Position numbers and translations under genes: made by a program
The notes under the pieces: generated by a model
Database searches by the model: none
Seen by the model: only the letters and a program-made list of their open reading frames with translations
What the model was told of the DNA's origin: nothing
Origin: Periplaneta americana
Taxonomy: Eukaryota; Arthropoda; Insecta; Blattodea; Blattidae
Direction: 5' to 3'
DNA length: 64,000 bases
NCBI RefSeq assembly: GCF_040183065.1
Contig: NC_091125.1
Location: forward strand, 129,239,121-129,303,120
Part shown: in pieces, positions 1-9,925 of the stretch
How positions within the stretch are numbered: the stretch's first letter is position 1
How the letters are laid out: every line of letters begins with the position of its first letter

Positions 1-360
1 CCGGTATCAATGTCATTATCATTATCCCCCGAAATAATGCCGTTATTTATAGTATTGGAACAAAATCGATATCGTTATCTCTACTATTGTTCCGATACCG
101 TTACCTACAATCTACTCTTCTTTTGATATCAATACCTTTATCAATATTCTTCCGAAACAATACCGTTATGTGTAGGGTACTATTCTTCCAGAACTGATAC
201 TGTTATTTACATTGTTCTTCCGATAACGATAACAATATTACCGTTATCTACACGATTTTTTTATCTTGATACTGTTGTCTATACACTATTCTTCCGATAC
301 TGATACTATTGTCTACCTGTACTGTTATTCTGATATTATTATTTCGATAACATAAGTAGT
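1..360. repeat. Degenerate A/T-rich minisatellite
   Basis: The window opens in imperfect tandem copies of a unit built around TTCCGATACTGATACTGTT and TATCTACACTATTC. Spacing between CCGATA-like cores varies, and copies are heavily diverged, so no exact period can be given. The array is cut by the left window edge. No reading frame or transposon end is visible in it. Confidence 0.6.
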
Positions 361-979
361 AACTGATACTTTTCCTTTGATATCATCAGAAAGACGGATT
401 AATATATTTCACTGGTACTGAATTTAATAATGTAAAGGCGTCGAACGCGTATTTTCTCTTGTGAATGTCGTTTGAACAAAGCAAGAAATCATTTGTAGAG
501 CTGGAAGCTACCATTATAGTAAAACAACATTTCCGTGGATTTCATAGTAACCGTTTTTGTGGATGAATTTAATAATGTAAGAGATTCATTGACCTGAAGG
601 AAGATCTCTTACGAAGCATTTCGATATTTTTAGCCGAAACAAATCAAATTTCGGCATAGTTTCACGGCTGAATTTTGATGATGACGACGACGACGACGAC
701 GACGACGACGATGATGATGATGATGATTATGATGATGATGATGATAGGATAAGGAAGAGGATAAGTGTGCGATTTATTTTCCCAGGGATGGGAATGGCTG
801 ACCAGCTGTCGCTCTTTCTCATTTCCTTTGTCTCTCTTTCTCTTCCTCTCTTTTGTCGTTCTCTGCCCTCTCTCTTCATCACCCTCTATGTTTCTGTATT
901 TTATATTATTTTAAAATCTTGTTGGGCATAGTGCAGTAGGCCTATAATTCAATAGTAAAAAGGAAATGTTATATATAAT
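361..979. other. No gene seen; contains one microsatellite
   Basis: Apart from the (GAC/GAT)n tract at 677-746 this stretch shows only short A/T-rich unique sequence and a pyrimidine-rich run near 810-890. I see no splice-bounded exon, RNA gene or transposon protein on either strand. Confidence 0.5.
677..746. repeat. (GAC)n/(GAT)n microsatellite
   Basis: A trinucleotide run of GAC units flanked by GAT units, with one TAT interruption near 728. Plain simple-sequence DNA. Confidence 0.95.
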
Positions 980-1587
980 CAGTCTTACTAATAAAAACTC
1001 TTATACAGACGTTTAACTGTCTTATATTTACACAATAAATAGCTCGTTTATAAGTCGTGTGTAAATTCTTACTAATAATCACTACATACGTCGTCTATAA
1101 CAGTGTAACTGTTAAATATCTACGTCATAGTTTCGTCATTACTTCATTACGAAAGATTATAGAATATCTGAGGTTCTCTATTGCATCCGATAGTGCGCGC
1201 TAGTGTGCCGCGCTAAGTATCGATAGTAGTACAATTGGGCCTGATCAATTACCATGCTGTATTTTGGTCAAAGGGTACAGCTACATCAATATAACTCTAA
1301 TTATTCTGTGCTCTTTGATTTGTTCTTCTGTTGTTACAAGGCAACCATCATCGTAAAATGGCAATCGATATGAACAGCTGGTTGAGGAGCGGTAATTTTT
1401 TTCTCTATAGGACAACGCTTAAACAAGAGGTTTCGTGTATATAGGCTAACTACTGCAAAGCAATTCTCATGTATAGTTATAGGCCGTTCATATATCCATC
1501 GCATATGTATGCTTTATTAGTAACGTTTTCTGTCACAACTCTGCATAAGTCTCTTGTAAAAAACTATCCACGGTTTATTAGTAGACT
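980..1587 (+). mobile_element. MITE-X copy 1 (non-autonomous DNA transposon)
   Basis: About 608 bp beginning CAGTCTTACTAATAAA and ending in the complementary TTTATTAGTA-GACT. The whole segment recurs at 16594-17200 in inverted orientation with the same ends, which defines its borders. A near-terminal second copy of ACTAATAAA lies inside the right end (about 1518-1528 on the opposite strand). No transposase frame is present: the only 60-codon frame, 1469-1651, runs across the border and is not conserved. I could not find a clear TSD. Superfamily unassigned. Confidence 0.7.
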
Positions 1588-1894
1588 AAGCATAAATATG
1601 AATATTACTGTTTACTATAATTATGTCAAAATGACCAATGGATTATATTAATCACAGATTAGTGCAAGAAAGCATCAAAGGTGTGAAAAGACCGAACAAT
1701 TGTAGACTTGTAGAACATAAGCTACTGAATATGTTGTAATAATACAGGGTGTAAACGATATAAGCTGCTAAAAATGCTGGTGGTAGAGCATAAATAACGG
1801 AAGAAAAAATTCAAATGTTTTTTCTGTAACCGTAATGGTTTTCCCAGAAAGAAAAGTGTTATGTTTGAAAAGAGAATTAACAGTCATTATTTAA
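1588..1894. other. No gene seen
   Basis: A/T-rich sequence with ACAGGGTGT near 1744, a motif found near the ends of several insect elements; a matching second end was not found. Confidence 0.4.
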
Positions 1895-2072
1895 ACCTTC
1901 AGCTTTTTTGAGAGCAGATTGGATGACAAAAACTTCTCAACCGAATTTTCATATTTATTCTGCGTTTAATTTCCTTCCGAGTGTCATTTATATTCGTTAC
2001 TGTTGCTCCAAGGTATTTGAATATTTCTACCTCTTCAAAGGATAAATTTACAATTTTTATATTTCCATTTCG
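1895..2072 (-). pseudogene. LINE-A reverse-transcriptase fragment
   Basis: Read on the minus strand this encodes a decayed piece of the LINE-A protein containing the FKYLGATVTN-type motif that follows the polymerase palm in RTE-like elements. The same DNA, better preserved, is at about 20073-20240. Its sense-strand upstream edge (2072/2073) joins abruptly to LINE-B sequence instead of continuing into LINE-A. Inactive fragment. Confidence 0.75.
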
Positions 2073-2252
2073 CTTATGTTGGGGTTTCGTAACAAGCTGT
2101 TTCTTACGGTGAAGGGTTCTTAAGCCCTTCGTTCAACCCCCAAGCTGGGGGACCATTCCTTATCGGCTGTCCACGACTGCTTATTCAATATATTCGCAGC
2201 TACCCTCCATATCTGGAGGCCGTCTTCTCTATCCGCAATCTGAAGACATGCC
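2073..2252 (-). mobile_element. LINE-B 3' terminal fragment fused to LINE-A
   Basis: About 180 bp that recurs at 16374-16555. On the minus strand it carries the end of a reading frame (DGLQIWRVAANILNK, then SLGVERRA and a stop) followed by a short untranslated tail ending CCCCAACATAAG. In sense orientation that tail abuts LINE-A. Both loci end at exactly the same base of this fragment but at different LINE-A positions. Confidence 0.65.
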
Positions 2253-2865
2253 TTAAGAGTAATCATATGAAAATGTTATCATAATTTTGAAACACGATAT
2301 ATACACGGATATTCATTTACGAATTAATTTCTACAAAGAACGAAATACCCGTTTCGTTGTAACTTCTTCGAGATATCGAAACAACACTGTGCAGTCATAA
2401 GGTGGGAATCCCTAGCCATATGTTCAGCATGGTGTAAGACAATACAAAACAAACACAGACAACGCACACAAACCCTGTTGCTACTACTCGCAGTACGTTA
2501 AGTAAGTCGTAATTTATCTCCTTATTAAGGATGTTTCGAAGTGGCAACTGCGGAGTTCTTGTCGACATGTTGTAATCAACACAAGACTACTCATTGTAAA
2601 GCTAAAGGTTATGTTGGTTTCAGTGACTAAGCAACTCGTCATTATAAAATTACACTTCCAAGGTGCGTCTAGTCTTTCCCTGTGCTGCCTCGATGAACCA
2701 GTCTAAGTTGATTTAAAATTATTACCTACTTTAAGAATCTTCCTACTAGCTTTATTAAATTACGTTGTATCGGCATCCAGGAATAAGCTGGAAGCTTCTG
2801 AGAAGTGGATATATCGGAGAACGTGAAAATATGGCGAGAATTACAATTATTTTTTATTTGTTACT
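2253..2865. other. No gene seen
   Basis: Unique A/T-rich sequence; nothing recognisable on either strand. Confidence 0.4.
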
Positions 2866-3123
2866 TTTGTACTTGATTATTTAACGACACTGTATAAACT
2901 ACTGGGTTATTTATCGTTGTTGGTATTGGTAATAGCAAGATGGTATTTGGTGAGATGAGGCCGAGGATTTGCCAGAGATTACCTGACATTCGCCTTACGG
3001 TTGGAGAAAACCTCGGACAAAACCCAACTAGGTAATCAGCCCAAGCGAGAATCGAACCCACGCCCGAGAGAAACTCCGGATCAGCATGCAAACGCGCTAC
3101 CGCCTGAGCTACGCCGATGGCCA
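2866..3123 (-). mobile_element. tRNA-headed SINE (minus strand)
   Basis: On the minus strand the element begins GGCCATCGGCGTAGCTCAGG, an A-box-like TAGCTCAG, and has the B-box-like GGGTTCGATTC about 50 bases on. A body with TTACCTAGTTGGGTTTTG and an end in CAGTGTCGTTAAATAATC follow; the last is typical of the SINE bodies elsewhere in the window. It is a tRNA-derived retroposon, not a working tRNA gene: the anticodon region is expanded and there is no terminator right after the head. The 87-codon frame across it is incidental. Confidence 0.75.
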
Positions 3124-3837
3124 TTAGACATCTTAAAATCGTGAAACTTTTCTCTGAAGAATTTCAATTGTAGCCTTTATTATATAGATAACAATTTCTC
3201 TGCAATAGTCGATTTTGGGAAGATAATCTATACAGACAGCTTCATTGTTTCTTTACCTAGAAAAGATATTCAAGTAGAGAATCTATCGCTATTTAGTGTT
3301 CTTTTTCTAACCTACTCATAAATTATTTACTACAAATAATATTTTATGCGCATTATTTCTAAACGAATTGAATTGTAGATACTGACTGTGAGTAATGTCC
3401 ATCCAACGATTTGCTGTACATAGGTGACAAAGCCAAAGCTACTTTTCTAGTAACAGATTTCCTAAAACGTGTTTATCCTTGAAAATGTTCAAATTATGTT
3501 TTTCAGCATTACAACACTTTCTTCTCATACTTCGTATAAGAAAAAAAAGTATTTGTAAAAATGTTTTACAGCAATCGATTATTAAGGCATACATTTAACG
3601 CTGCGTGGAAACCATTGGAGATTATAAGTTGAGTTGGGAGGAATCTCGTCTTCTAAAACCAGGAATCGAAGTCCCAACACATTTGCGTCTAATGTGCTTA
3701 AAAAAAGCATATTCTTACAAGGGGACCTTCGAAAATTATCAGATGAATCCGGCTTGCAAAAGTCGTATTCAGCTATTGTAGTGGAAAGCATGAATGCAAA
3801 ACATTAGCTACCAAATTTGAACTGTGAGGCGCAAAAT
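3124..3837. other. No gene seen
   Basis: A/T-rich unique sequence between a SINE and a satellite. The frame at 3582-3791 (minus) matches no family I know and has no splice or promoter support. Confidence 0.4.
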
Positions 3838-5104
3838 ACAGCTTCCAGAAGTAGCATAAAACCTGTATTTGAATAGTCTAATTTAGTCTATACAGCTTCC
3901 AGAAGTAGCGTAAAACCTGTATTTGAATAGTCTAATTTAGTCTATACAGCTTCCAGAAGTAGCGTAAAACCTGTATTTGAACAGTCTATTTTTAGTCTCT
4001 ACAGGTTCCAGAAGTAGAGTAAAACCTGTATTTGAATAATCTAATTTAGTCTATACAGCTTCCACAAGTAGCGTAAAACCTGTATTTGAATAGTTTAATT
4101 TTTGTCTATACAGCTTCCAGAAGTAGCGTAGAGCCTGTATTAACCTGTATTTGAATAGTTTATTTTTAGTCTATACAGCTTCCAGAAGTAGCGTAAAACC
4201 GGTATTTGAATAATCTATTTTTAGTCTATACAGCTTCCACAAGTAGAGTAAAACCTGTATTTGAATAGTCTACTTTTAGTCTATACAGCATCCAGAAGTA
4301 GCGTAGAACCTGTATTTGAGTAGTCTATTTTTAGTCTATACAGCTTCCAGAAGTAGCGTAAAACCTGTATTTGAATAGTCTACTTTTAGTCTATACAGCA
4401 TCCAGAAGTAGCGTAGAACCTGTATTTGAGTAGTCTATTTTTAGTCTATACAGCTTCCACAAGTAGAGTAAAACCTGTATTTGAATAGTCTACTTTTAGT
4501 CTATACAGCATCCAGAAGTAGCGTAGAACCTGTATTTGAGTAGTCTATTTTTAGTCTATACAGCTTCCAGAAGTAGCGTAAAACCTGTATTTGAATAGTC
4601 TACTTTTAGTCTATACAGCATCCAGAAGTAGCGTAGAACCTGTATTTGAGTAGTCTATTTTTAGTCTATACAGCTTCCACAAGTAGCGTAAAACCTGTAT
4701 TTGAATAGTTTATTTTTAGTCTATACAGCTTCCAGAAGTAGCGTAAAACCTGTATTTGAATAATCTATTTTTAGTCTTTACAGCTTCCACAAGTAGAGTA
4801 AACTTGTATTTGAATAGTCTACTTTTAGTCTATACAGCATCCAGAAGTAGCGTAGAACCTGTATTTGAGTAGTCTATTTTTAGTCTATACAGCTTCCACA
4901 AGTAGCGTAAAACCTGTATTTGAATAGTTTATTTTTAGTCTATACAGCTTCCACAAGTAGCGTAAAACCTGTATTTGAATAGTTTATTTTTAGTCTATAC
5001 AGCTTCCAGAAGTAGCGTAAGACCTGTTTTGAATAGTTTATTTTCAGTCTATACAGCTTAAAGGAGTAGCGTAAAACCTGTATTTGAATAGTCTATTTTT
5101 AGTA
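3838..5104. repeat. Satellite array, ~54-bp unit, ~23 copies
   Basis: Tandem copies of TACAGCTTCCAGAAGTAGCG / TAAAACCTGTATTTGAATAG / TCTATTTTTAGTCTA with periods of 53-55 bp. Variants include GCATCCAGAAG...GAGTAG units and CTTCCACAAGTAGAG units. Between about 4225 and 4670 the variants alternate in fixed order, giving a 110-bp dimer and a 220-bp tetramer. Edges are more diverged than the middle. One unit near 4130 carries an extra partial copy. Noncoding. Confidence 0.95.
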
Positions 5105-5534
5105 GAAACATGCAGAAGCTACATGATAATTAAGCCAACGTCTAAACTGTAAGAAAGAAAAAAGCTACATTAACATTCACTTAGACTACTTATACCACTA
5201 ACTCATTTCATGTAAAGAAATCTTCAAATAAAATAAATCAAACTATGTTGAATTAAAACAAAACGTAAAAAAAAAAGTAATAAAACAACTTCCGCCGCTT
5301 CCAAATGAATGGTCCCACTCTCCACTTCTTCAGCAGTGATTTTTATCTTCTTCCGCAGGGCTGTACCAGCAGTTTCATACACGCGGTGTCTGTTCTACTT
5401 ATAGTCTGGTCATTTTTGTTTCCGGTAGCGAATCACGAAACAGTTCTGATCAGCTGTCCGCTCACTCACTGTCATTGACTGCAGATGATATTAGATGCTT
5501 ATGGAAATTTTTACCGCTTTTTTTAGATATAGTA
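5105..5534. other. No gene seen
   Basis: A/T-rich flank of the satellite, with no recognisable feature. Confidence 0.4.
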
Positions 5535-5953
5535 CACTGGCGTTCACAGATATCGACCTACGATTTTATGATCGTGTAAGTGAAGGATAAATCACAATGA
5601 AAAATATAAACAAATTGACAAACTTTGAAAGAGTTCCGCTAGTTCTCAATAAGTGGCACCATTATTGGGGCGATTAAAAATTGTTGGGGAAAGTGATTAT
5701 GTAGATCAAGCATAAATTATTCTCGTAATTGACAATATCAACGGTTCCCAGCTAAACTCAGTCTTGTTTTACAACAGTAGAGTGGTGTGAAAAATTGAAT
5801 TCTGTAAAGTGTGTATATTTATTTACGATTGGCAACAGTGACTATTATCTTCGCCATCTGTTCATAGAAGTAATAACTAAAGAAGCCACACTCACACAAA
5901 CAAATTATCGATCTCTATCGATTAGAAGGGTCAGATATTTTTCAACGTCAGTG
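5535..5953. mobile_element. Tc1-like non-autonomous element, 419 bp
   Basis: Imperfect inverted ends: CACTGGCGTTCACAGATATC on the left and the complement of CACTGACGTTGAAAAATATC on the right, 16 of 20 matching. Both ends are directly preceded or followed by TA, the dinucleotide duplicated by Tc1/mariner elements. CACTG is a common start for Tc1-like TIRs. No transposase remains. Orientation cannot be set. Confidence 0.7.
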
Positions 5954-6205
5954 TACATCTAATCAGTTATCGTAAGTCGAGGGAAATTTCCCTTCATCGG
6001 GGAAATTGAGTTATCGATTTTAAAAGAAAGGGGAGAAGGAGAATGTTATAATTTTGCCTGTATTTCGAGGAAATTTACAAGTTTAGGTGAAAACAGAAAA
6101 TTTATAGCATTAACTAGACATCAACATTAAGAGAGAGGATAAGAAACCAGGACATAAGAAATAAATACATTATTACGAATATAAGAAAATGGGTCTAAAA
6201 AAAGA

Positions 6206-6346
6206 AGAATAGAATGGAATGGGCACATTGATAGGATGACAAACAGCAGAATGGTCAGGATAGCCAGAGACAGGATCCCCGCAGGGAAAAACTCAAGTGG
6301 TCGCCCACGGAGACTGTGGTGTGACGACGTAACCGAGAAACATTGA
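6206..6346 (+). pseudogene. RTE-like LINE protein C-terminal tail
   Basis: A frame reads RIEWNGHIDRMTNSRM, then IPAGKNSSGRPRRLWCDDV and a stop after EKH. The pattern GHI-x-RM ... GRPR-x-x-W-x-DDV is the conserved C-terminal signature downstream of the RT in RTE-like and related non-LTR elements. A short A-rich run follows (6344-6355), as for a 3' tail. Heavily 5'-truncated. The frame has no ATG of its own and is not a host gene. Confidence 0.7.
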
Positions 6347-6904
6347 AAAAAAAAACAGGCAATATTGCGTAATTAAGTTATAAGAAAAGAAGAACAACTA
6401 TACATCTCGGATAAAATGAAACAAATAATTAAATTCGACAATAGATACCGTATCTTAATTATATACAAATGTTACCAACTGCGTAAGAATTCGTACATGT
6501 CACTAAAATGATTTTAAACTATATTTTCTTGAAATTTGAGTATCAAGAGTTGTTAAAAATAGTTGAATAATAGTTAAAAGAACATGACTAAAGTTCGGTC
6601 AAAATGTGAAAACGTTCATAAAACGGTGGTGCGGGATATTTAAATTGTACTCGTATCATCATGTTATTGACAAACATCCACTATTTTGGTGTCATCACTA
6701 CATCGACAGGGAAAGGGATGCCTATCTCTTGCATTTATTGTATACATTTTGACTCTCTTAGTTGTTGTTTTCTTAACCAATAAAAATCTGAGGGAAAATT
6801 TGCGCTCTGAAAGAGAATTTAAAGTGAAGGAAAAGGGAAATTTTGCCGAAAGAACTTACTATTACTGCCTCTAATGTGATCAGACATTTACGAATTATCA
6901 GCGT
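6347..6904. other. No gene seen
   Basis: A/T-rich; the frame at 6686-6874 has no recognisable content. Confidence 0.4.
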
Positions 6905-7115
6905 AGTCCACCGCCGTGGAGTAACGTTAGCATGCCCGATAGTGAAACCAGCGGGCCCGGGTTCAAATCCTGGCTGGAACAAGTTATCTGGTTTAGTTTT
7001 TTATGGGGTTTTCTCTCAACCCATTAAGAGCAAATGCTGGGTAACTTTCGGCATTGGACATGGACCCATTTCGCTGGCATTATCACCTTCATCTCATTCA
7101 GACGCTATACAGGCT
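6905..7115 (+). mobile_element. SINE-1 copy (tRNA-headed)
   Basis: Head GTCCACCGCCGTGGAGTAAC with GTTAGCATGCC and the B box GGGTTCAAATCC, then the SINE-1 body AACAAGTTATCTGG ... GCAAATGCTGGGTAACTTTC ... GCATTATCACCTTCAT ... CAGACGCTA. Other copies are at 8342-8599 (minus), 32947-33209, 52269-52514 and, headless, 13671-13800. This copy lost the usual GTCGTAAAA-containing end. Confidence 0.85.
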
Positions 7116-8303
7116 GGGAGGGGTATACGTGCAAATATTTTTATAGCTAATCGGGAATAGTACACTGAACCACATTATGTAACAAATTTCTCAATCTTCG
7201 AAGTTATTTTTTTAGACATTAAAAATACCATATTTTTAGGTTAGTTAATTCTTCAGGCGATTTGTTTTCTTTACAAACGCCTTACTAGTTTCGCGGAGAT
7301 CGGAGCTTCAAGTGGTTGTCTACTGTCCAGGCTTATCATGAAGGTCTTTGTGGTGTAACAGGTTATCAAATAATTTATCGTGTATCCAAACACATATCGT
7401 GTATCCAAATGCAGTTACCTTTTACATTAGCACATGGGATTACATTCATGGTTTATTTTGTGGTCCGGTTTGATTTCTTGAATGATTCGTACGTTACAAG
7501 CGTGTAAAGGCAAGACTCCTTGCTGAGTTCACGTGATGCACGTCGGAAAATTTCCGCGGGCTACGAGCAAAGGCTACACTATTGTCTGTCTGAAATAACT
7601 ACCGCCTTCGATGTAAACAAATGCACATGTGAATTCATCGTAATTGGCAGTCAACCAAAGTTTATCTGTCGCTTCTCAGGTGCGTGCAAATAAATGGTTT
7701 CACCAGAATTGAGTTCATTTATTGTAGTTTCCAATCATATTCTGAATATTTAAATCGCCAGAAAAAATTATGGGGCGCTCAGCATTGATTTTACAAAAAA
7801 AAAAAAAAAAAAACTGAGCTTTGGTGAATAATTTCCATTGCGCTTATTCATGTTGTCTTTGAACAGAGTAAGACAGTGCAATTAAATCAAATAAAATACT
7901 GATCTGTTATTGAAAATAAAGTACTTAAAAATAAATTGAACAAAATTAATTGAAAATATACTCCTTAAAAATAAGTTCACCTGAGAATACACTGTTATGA
8001 ATCAGACTCCCTCGTGAAATACTTTTCTGAAGAATTGATTTCTTGCAACAACTGTTTGTTCTGAAGCATTAAGTCATGAAATGCAATAATAACTTCACTG
8101 AAAAATAATTTCACAATAAGCATTGATTTTATTGGCTTTATATGTAACTTGTTTTTCTCATTAGTCCACAATGAGTTCATGCAGGAGAACAATCTTTAAA
8201 CATTTGCATTTGTAACAGGGCTACACATAATGAACTCTACCATTTTTTTTTTTAATTTGGGACCTTTTCGTAAACACTTTTGAACAGATCCTTGTACGTA
8301 TGT
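7116..8303. other. No gene seen; one poly-A tract
   Basis: Includes A18-19 at 7794-7812 and A/T-rich unique DNA. The frames at 7316-7507 and 7995-8192 show nothing recognisable. Confidence 0.4.
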
Positions 8304-8341
8304 AATGTATGTATGTATGTATGTATGTATGTATGTATGTA
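8304..8341. repeat. (GTAT)n microsatellite, left part
   Basis: About nine tetranucleotide units directly left of a SINE-1 copy. The same repeat resumes right of the SINE. Confidence 0.95.
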
Positions 8342-8599
8342 TTTTTTATTTTAGTAGGTTATTTTACGACGCTTTATCAACATCTTAGGTTATTTAGCAT
8401 CTGAATGAGATGTAGGTGATAATGCCGGTGAAATGAGTCCGGGGTCCAACACCGAAAGTTACCCAGCATTTGCTCATATTGGGTTAAGGGAAAACCCCGG
8501 GAAAAACCTCAACCAGGTAACTTGCCCCGACCTGGAATCGAACCCGGGCCACCTGGTTTCGCGGCCAGACGCGCTAACCGTTACTATACAGATGTAGAC
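8342..8599 (-). mobile_element. SINE-1 copy inserted in (GTAT)n
   Basis: Minus-strand SINE-1 with a complete end (TTTACGACGCTTTATCAAC on the plus strand), body and tRNA-like head; the B-box complement GAATCGAACCC is at about 8535. Both borders lie in GTAT repeats, so the insertion split a microsatellite or the TSD was later expanded. Confidence 0.9.
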
Positions 8600-8773
8600 T
8601 GTATGTATGTATGTATGTATGTATGTATGTATGTATGTATGTATGTATGTATGTATGTATGTTTGTATGTATGTATGTATGTATGTATGTGTGTGTATGC
8701 ATGTATGTATCGTATGTATGTATGTATGTAGGCTATGTATGTATGTATGTATGTATGTATGTATGTATGTATG
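8600..8773. repeat. (GTAT)n microsatellite, right part
   Basis: A long interrupted tetranucleotide run with GTTT, GTGTG, GCAT and TAGGC interruptions. Frames through it read MYVC or HTYI repeats on the two strands and are artefacts. Confidence 0.97.
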
Positions 8774-8875
8774 TGAGGAGGTCATTAGACCCAGCATTGC
8801 GACGCGACGTAGTAAATCTATTGCACTTACCCTCTAGTTAAGCATAATCCCAGTCGCAACACGTGACTACACTGT

Positions 8876-9010
8876 TATTATTATGATGTAGCCTACCGAA
8901 GTAGGCCTACATATGAAATTTTTCTCTGTTCTATCCATCCTTCATCATATGATAACGCAGAAATCCTGCACGGAAATATCACATGTACTTCGGTACATCA
9001 TAATAATATG
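8876..9010. repeat. Imperfect inverted repeat with a SINE-3 end fragment
   Basis: TATTATTATGATGTAGCC...CCGAAGTA at about 8876-8905 is matched in inverted orientation by TACTTCGGTACATCATAATA at about 8982-9003. Between the arms is TTTTTCTCTGTTCTATCCAT, the same end found in the SINE at 9195-9310. Confidence 0.6.
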
Positions 9011-9194
9011 ATATGCGTAAGTAATCGCTTAGTGATTCAAGACGGCGCTCATCCCGCTGGTCACTCGTAATGAGTGCACCTCTGTACATAGTGCGTTGGA
9101 CATTGTGCCACTGTCACATATTCTGTGATACATGAGGGTAGGCCACCAAAGGGAAAACTGAGAGATAGAACTTAAACTAAGGGGATTCGATCGG

Positions 9195-9310
9195 AACTGG
9201 AACCCGGTGTGGCTTAGTGGATAAAGCGTCAGCACGTAGAGCTGAAAACTCGGGTTCGAGTCCCGGTGCCGGAGAGAAATTTTCTCTATTCTATCCATCC
9301 TTCATCACAG
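9195..9310 (+). mobile_element. SINE-3 (tRNA-headed)
   Basis: CCGGTGTGGCTTAGTGGATA carries an A-box-like TGGCTTAGTGG, and GGGTTCGAGTCCCGG is a clean B box; the head closes with GTGCCGGAGAG. The tail GAAATTTTCTCTATTCTATC follows. tRNA-derived retroposon head, with no 3' terminator expected of a functional tRNA. Confidence 0.7.
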
Positions 9311-9699
9311 GCTACACTGTTGTTATTTCATCTGTCCGAAGACAGATCTGAACTTCACAAGTGATACCATGAAGGCACCACGTATGAGGTATCTAAGCCA
9401 GGAGATAATGAGGTAAGGTGGGCAGTTCTTTACCCCCTCCATTGCATAAATTGCCGACTAGCTACATCTTTTGTTACTATTTTGGTATGCAATCCTTGAT
9501 AAGTACCTTCTCGTACGATATCTCGTCATCATTGAAGTATTGTTAATAATATAATGGTTATACCAACATACTCTTGATTATATTGGTGAAACCATTTAAT
9601 TATACCTGTTATTGTTACTATTGCTCAAATTACAGTAGCCAGAGCGGCAATACTAAGACTCGTTTGAGTATCAGAGTTTCGAACAGGACCTAGACCAGC

Positions 9700-9925
9700 G
9701 TCCCCAGCCGGCGCTCCAAAAATGTTGTAGAATGATGACAGAATGGAGCTAGGATGGAATGTTGATGCCTAACATTGGGGAAGCGGGAAAACTCCGAGAA
9801 AAACCTCAAGGGTTACCAAGGACTTTTGAGTGAAAAAACCCAGCCTGATCGGGATTGAACTTGGACCGTTTGAGTGACAAGCCGAATGTCTGAACATTCA
9901 GCTACCGTAAAGACAGAAAAGGCAA
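9700..9925 (-). mobile_element. Decayed tRNA-headed SINE
   Basis: Minus strand: CGGTAGCTGAATGTTCAGAC, a B-box-like CAAGTTCAATCCCGATC, then a body with TTGAGGTTTTTCTCGGAG, resembling the SINE-1 body. Strongly diverged. The frames at 9813-10203 overlap it and are not supported. Confidence 0.5.

Noticed and set aside
1741..1765. ACAGGGTGT as a transposon terminus
   Set aside because: No inverted partner or TSD located nearby.
3838..5104. CRISPR-like regular array
   Set aside because: Units are contiguous variants of one 54-bp monomer with no unique spacers, in a eukaryotic context.
8474..8841. Several 69-107-codon frames rich in MYVC or HTYI repeats
   Set aside because: They are translations of the (GTAT)n microsatellite and the adjoining SINE; no protein-like composition.
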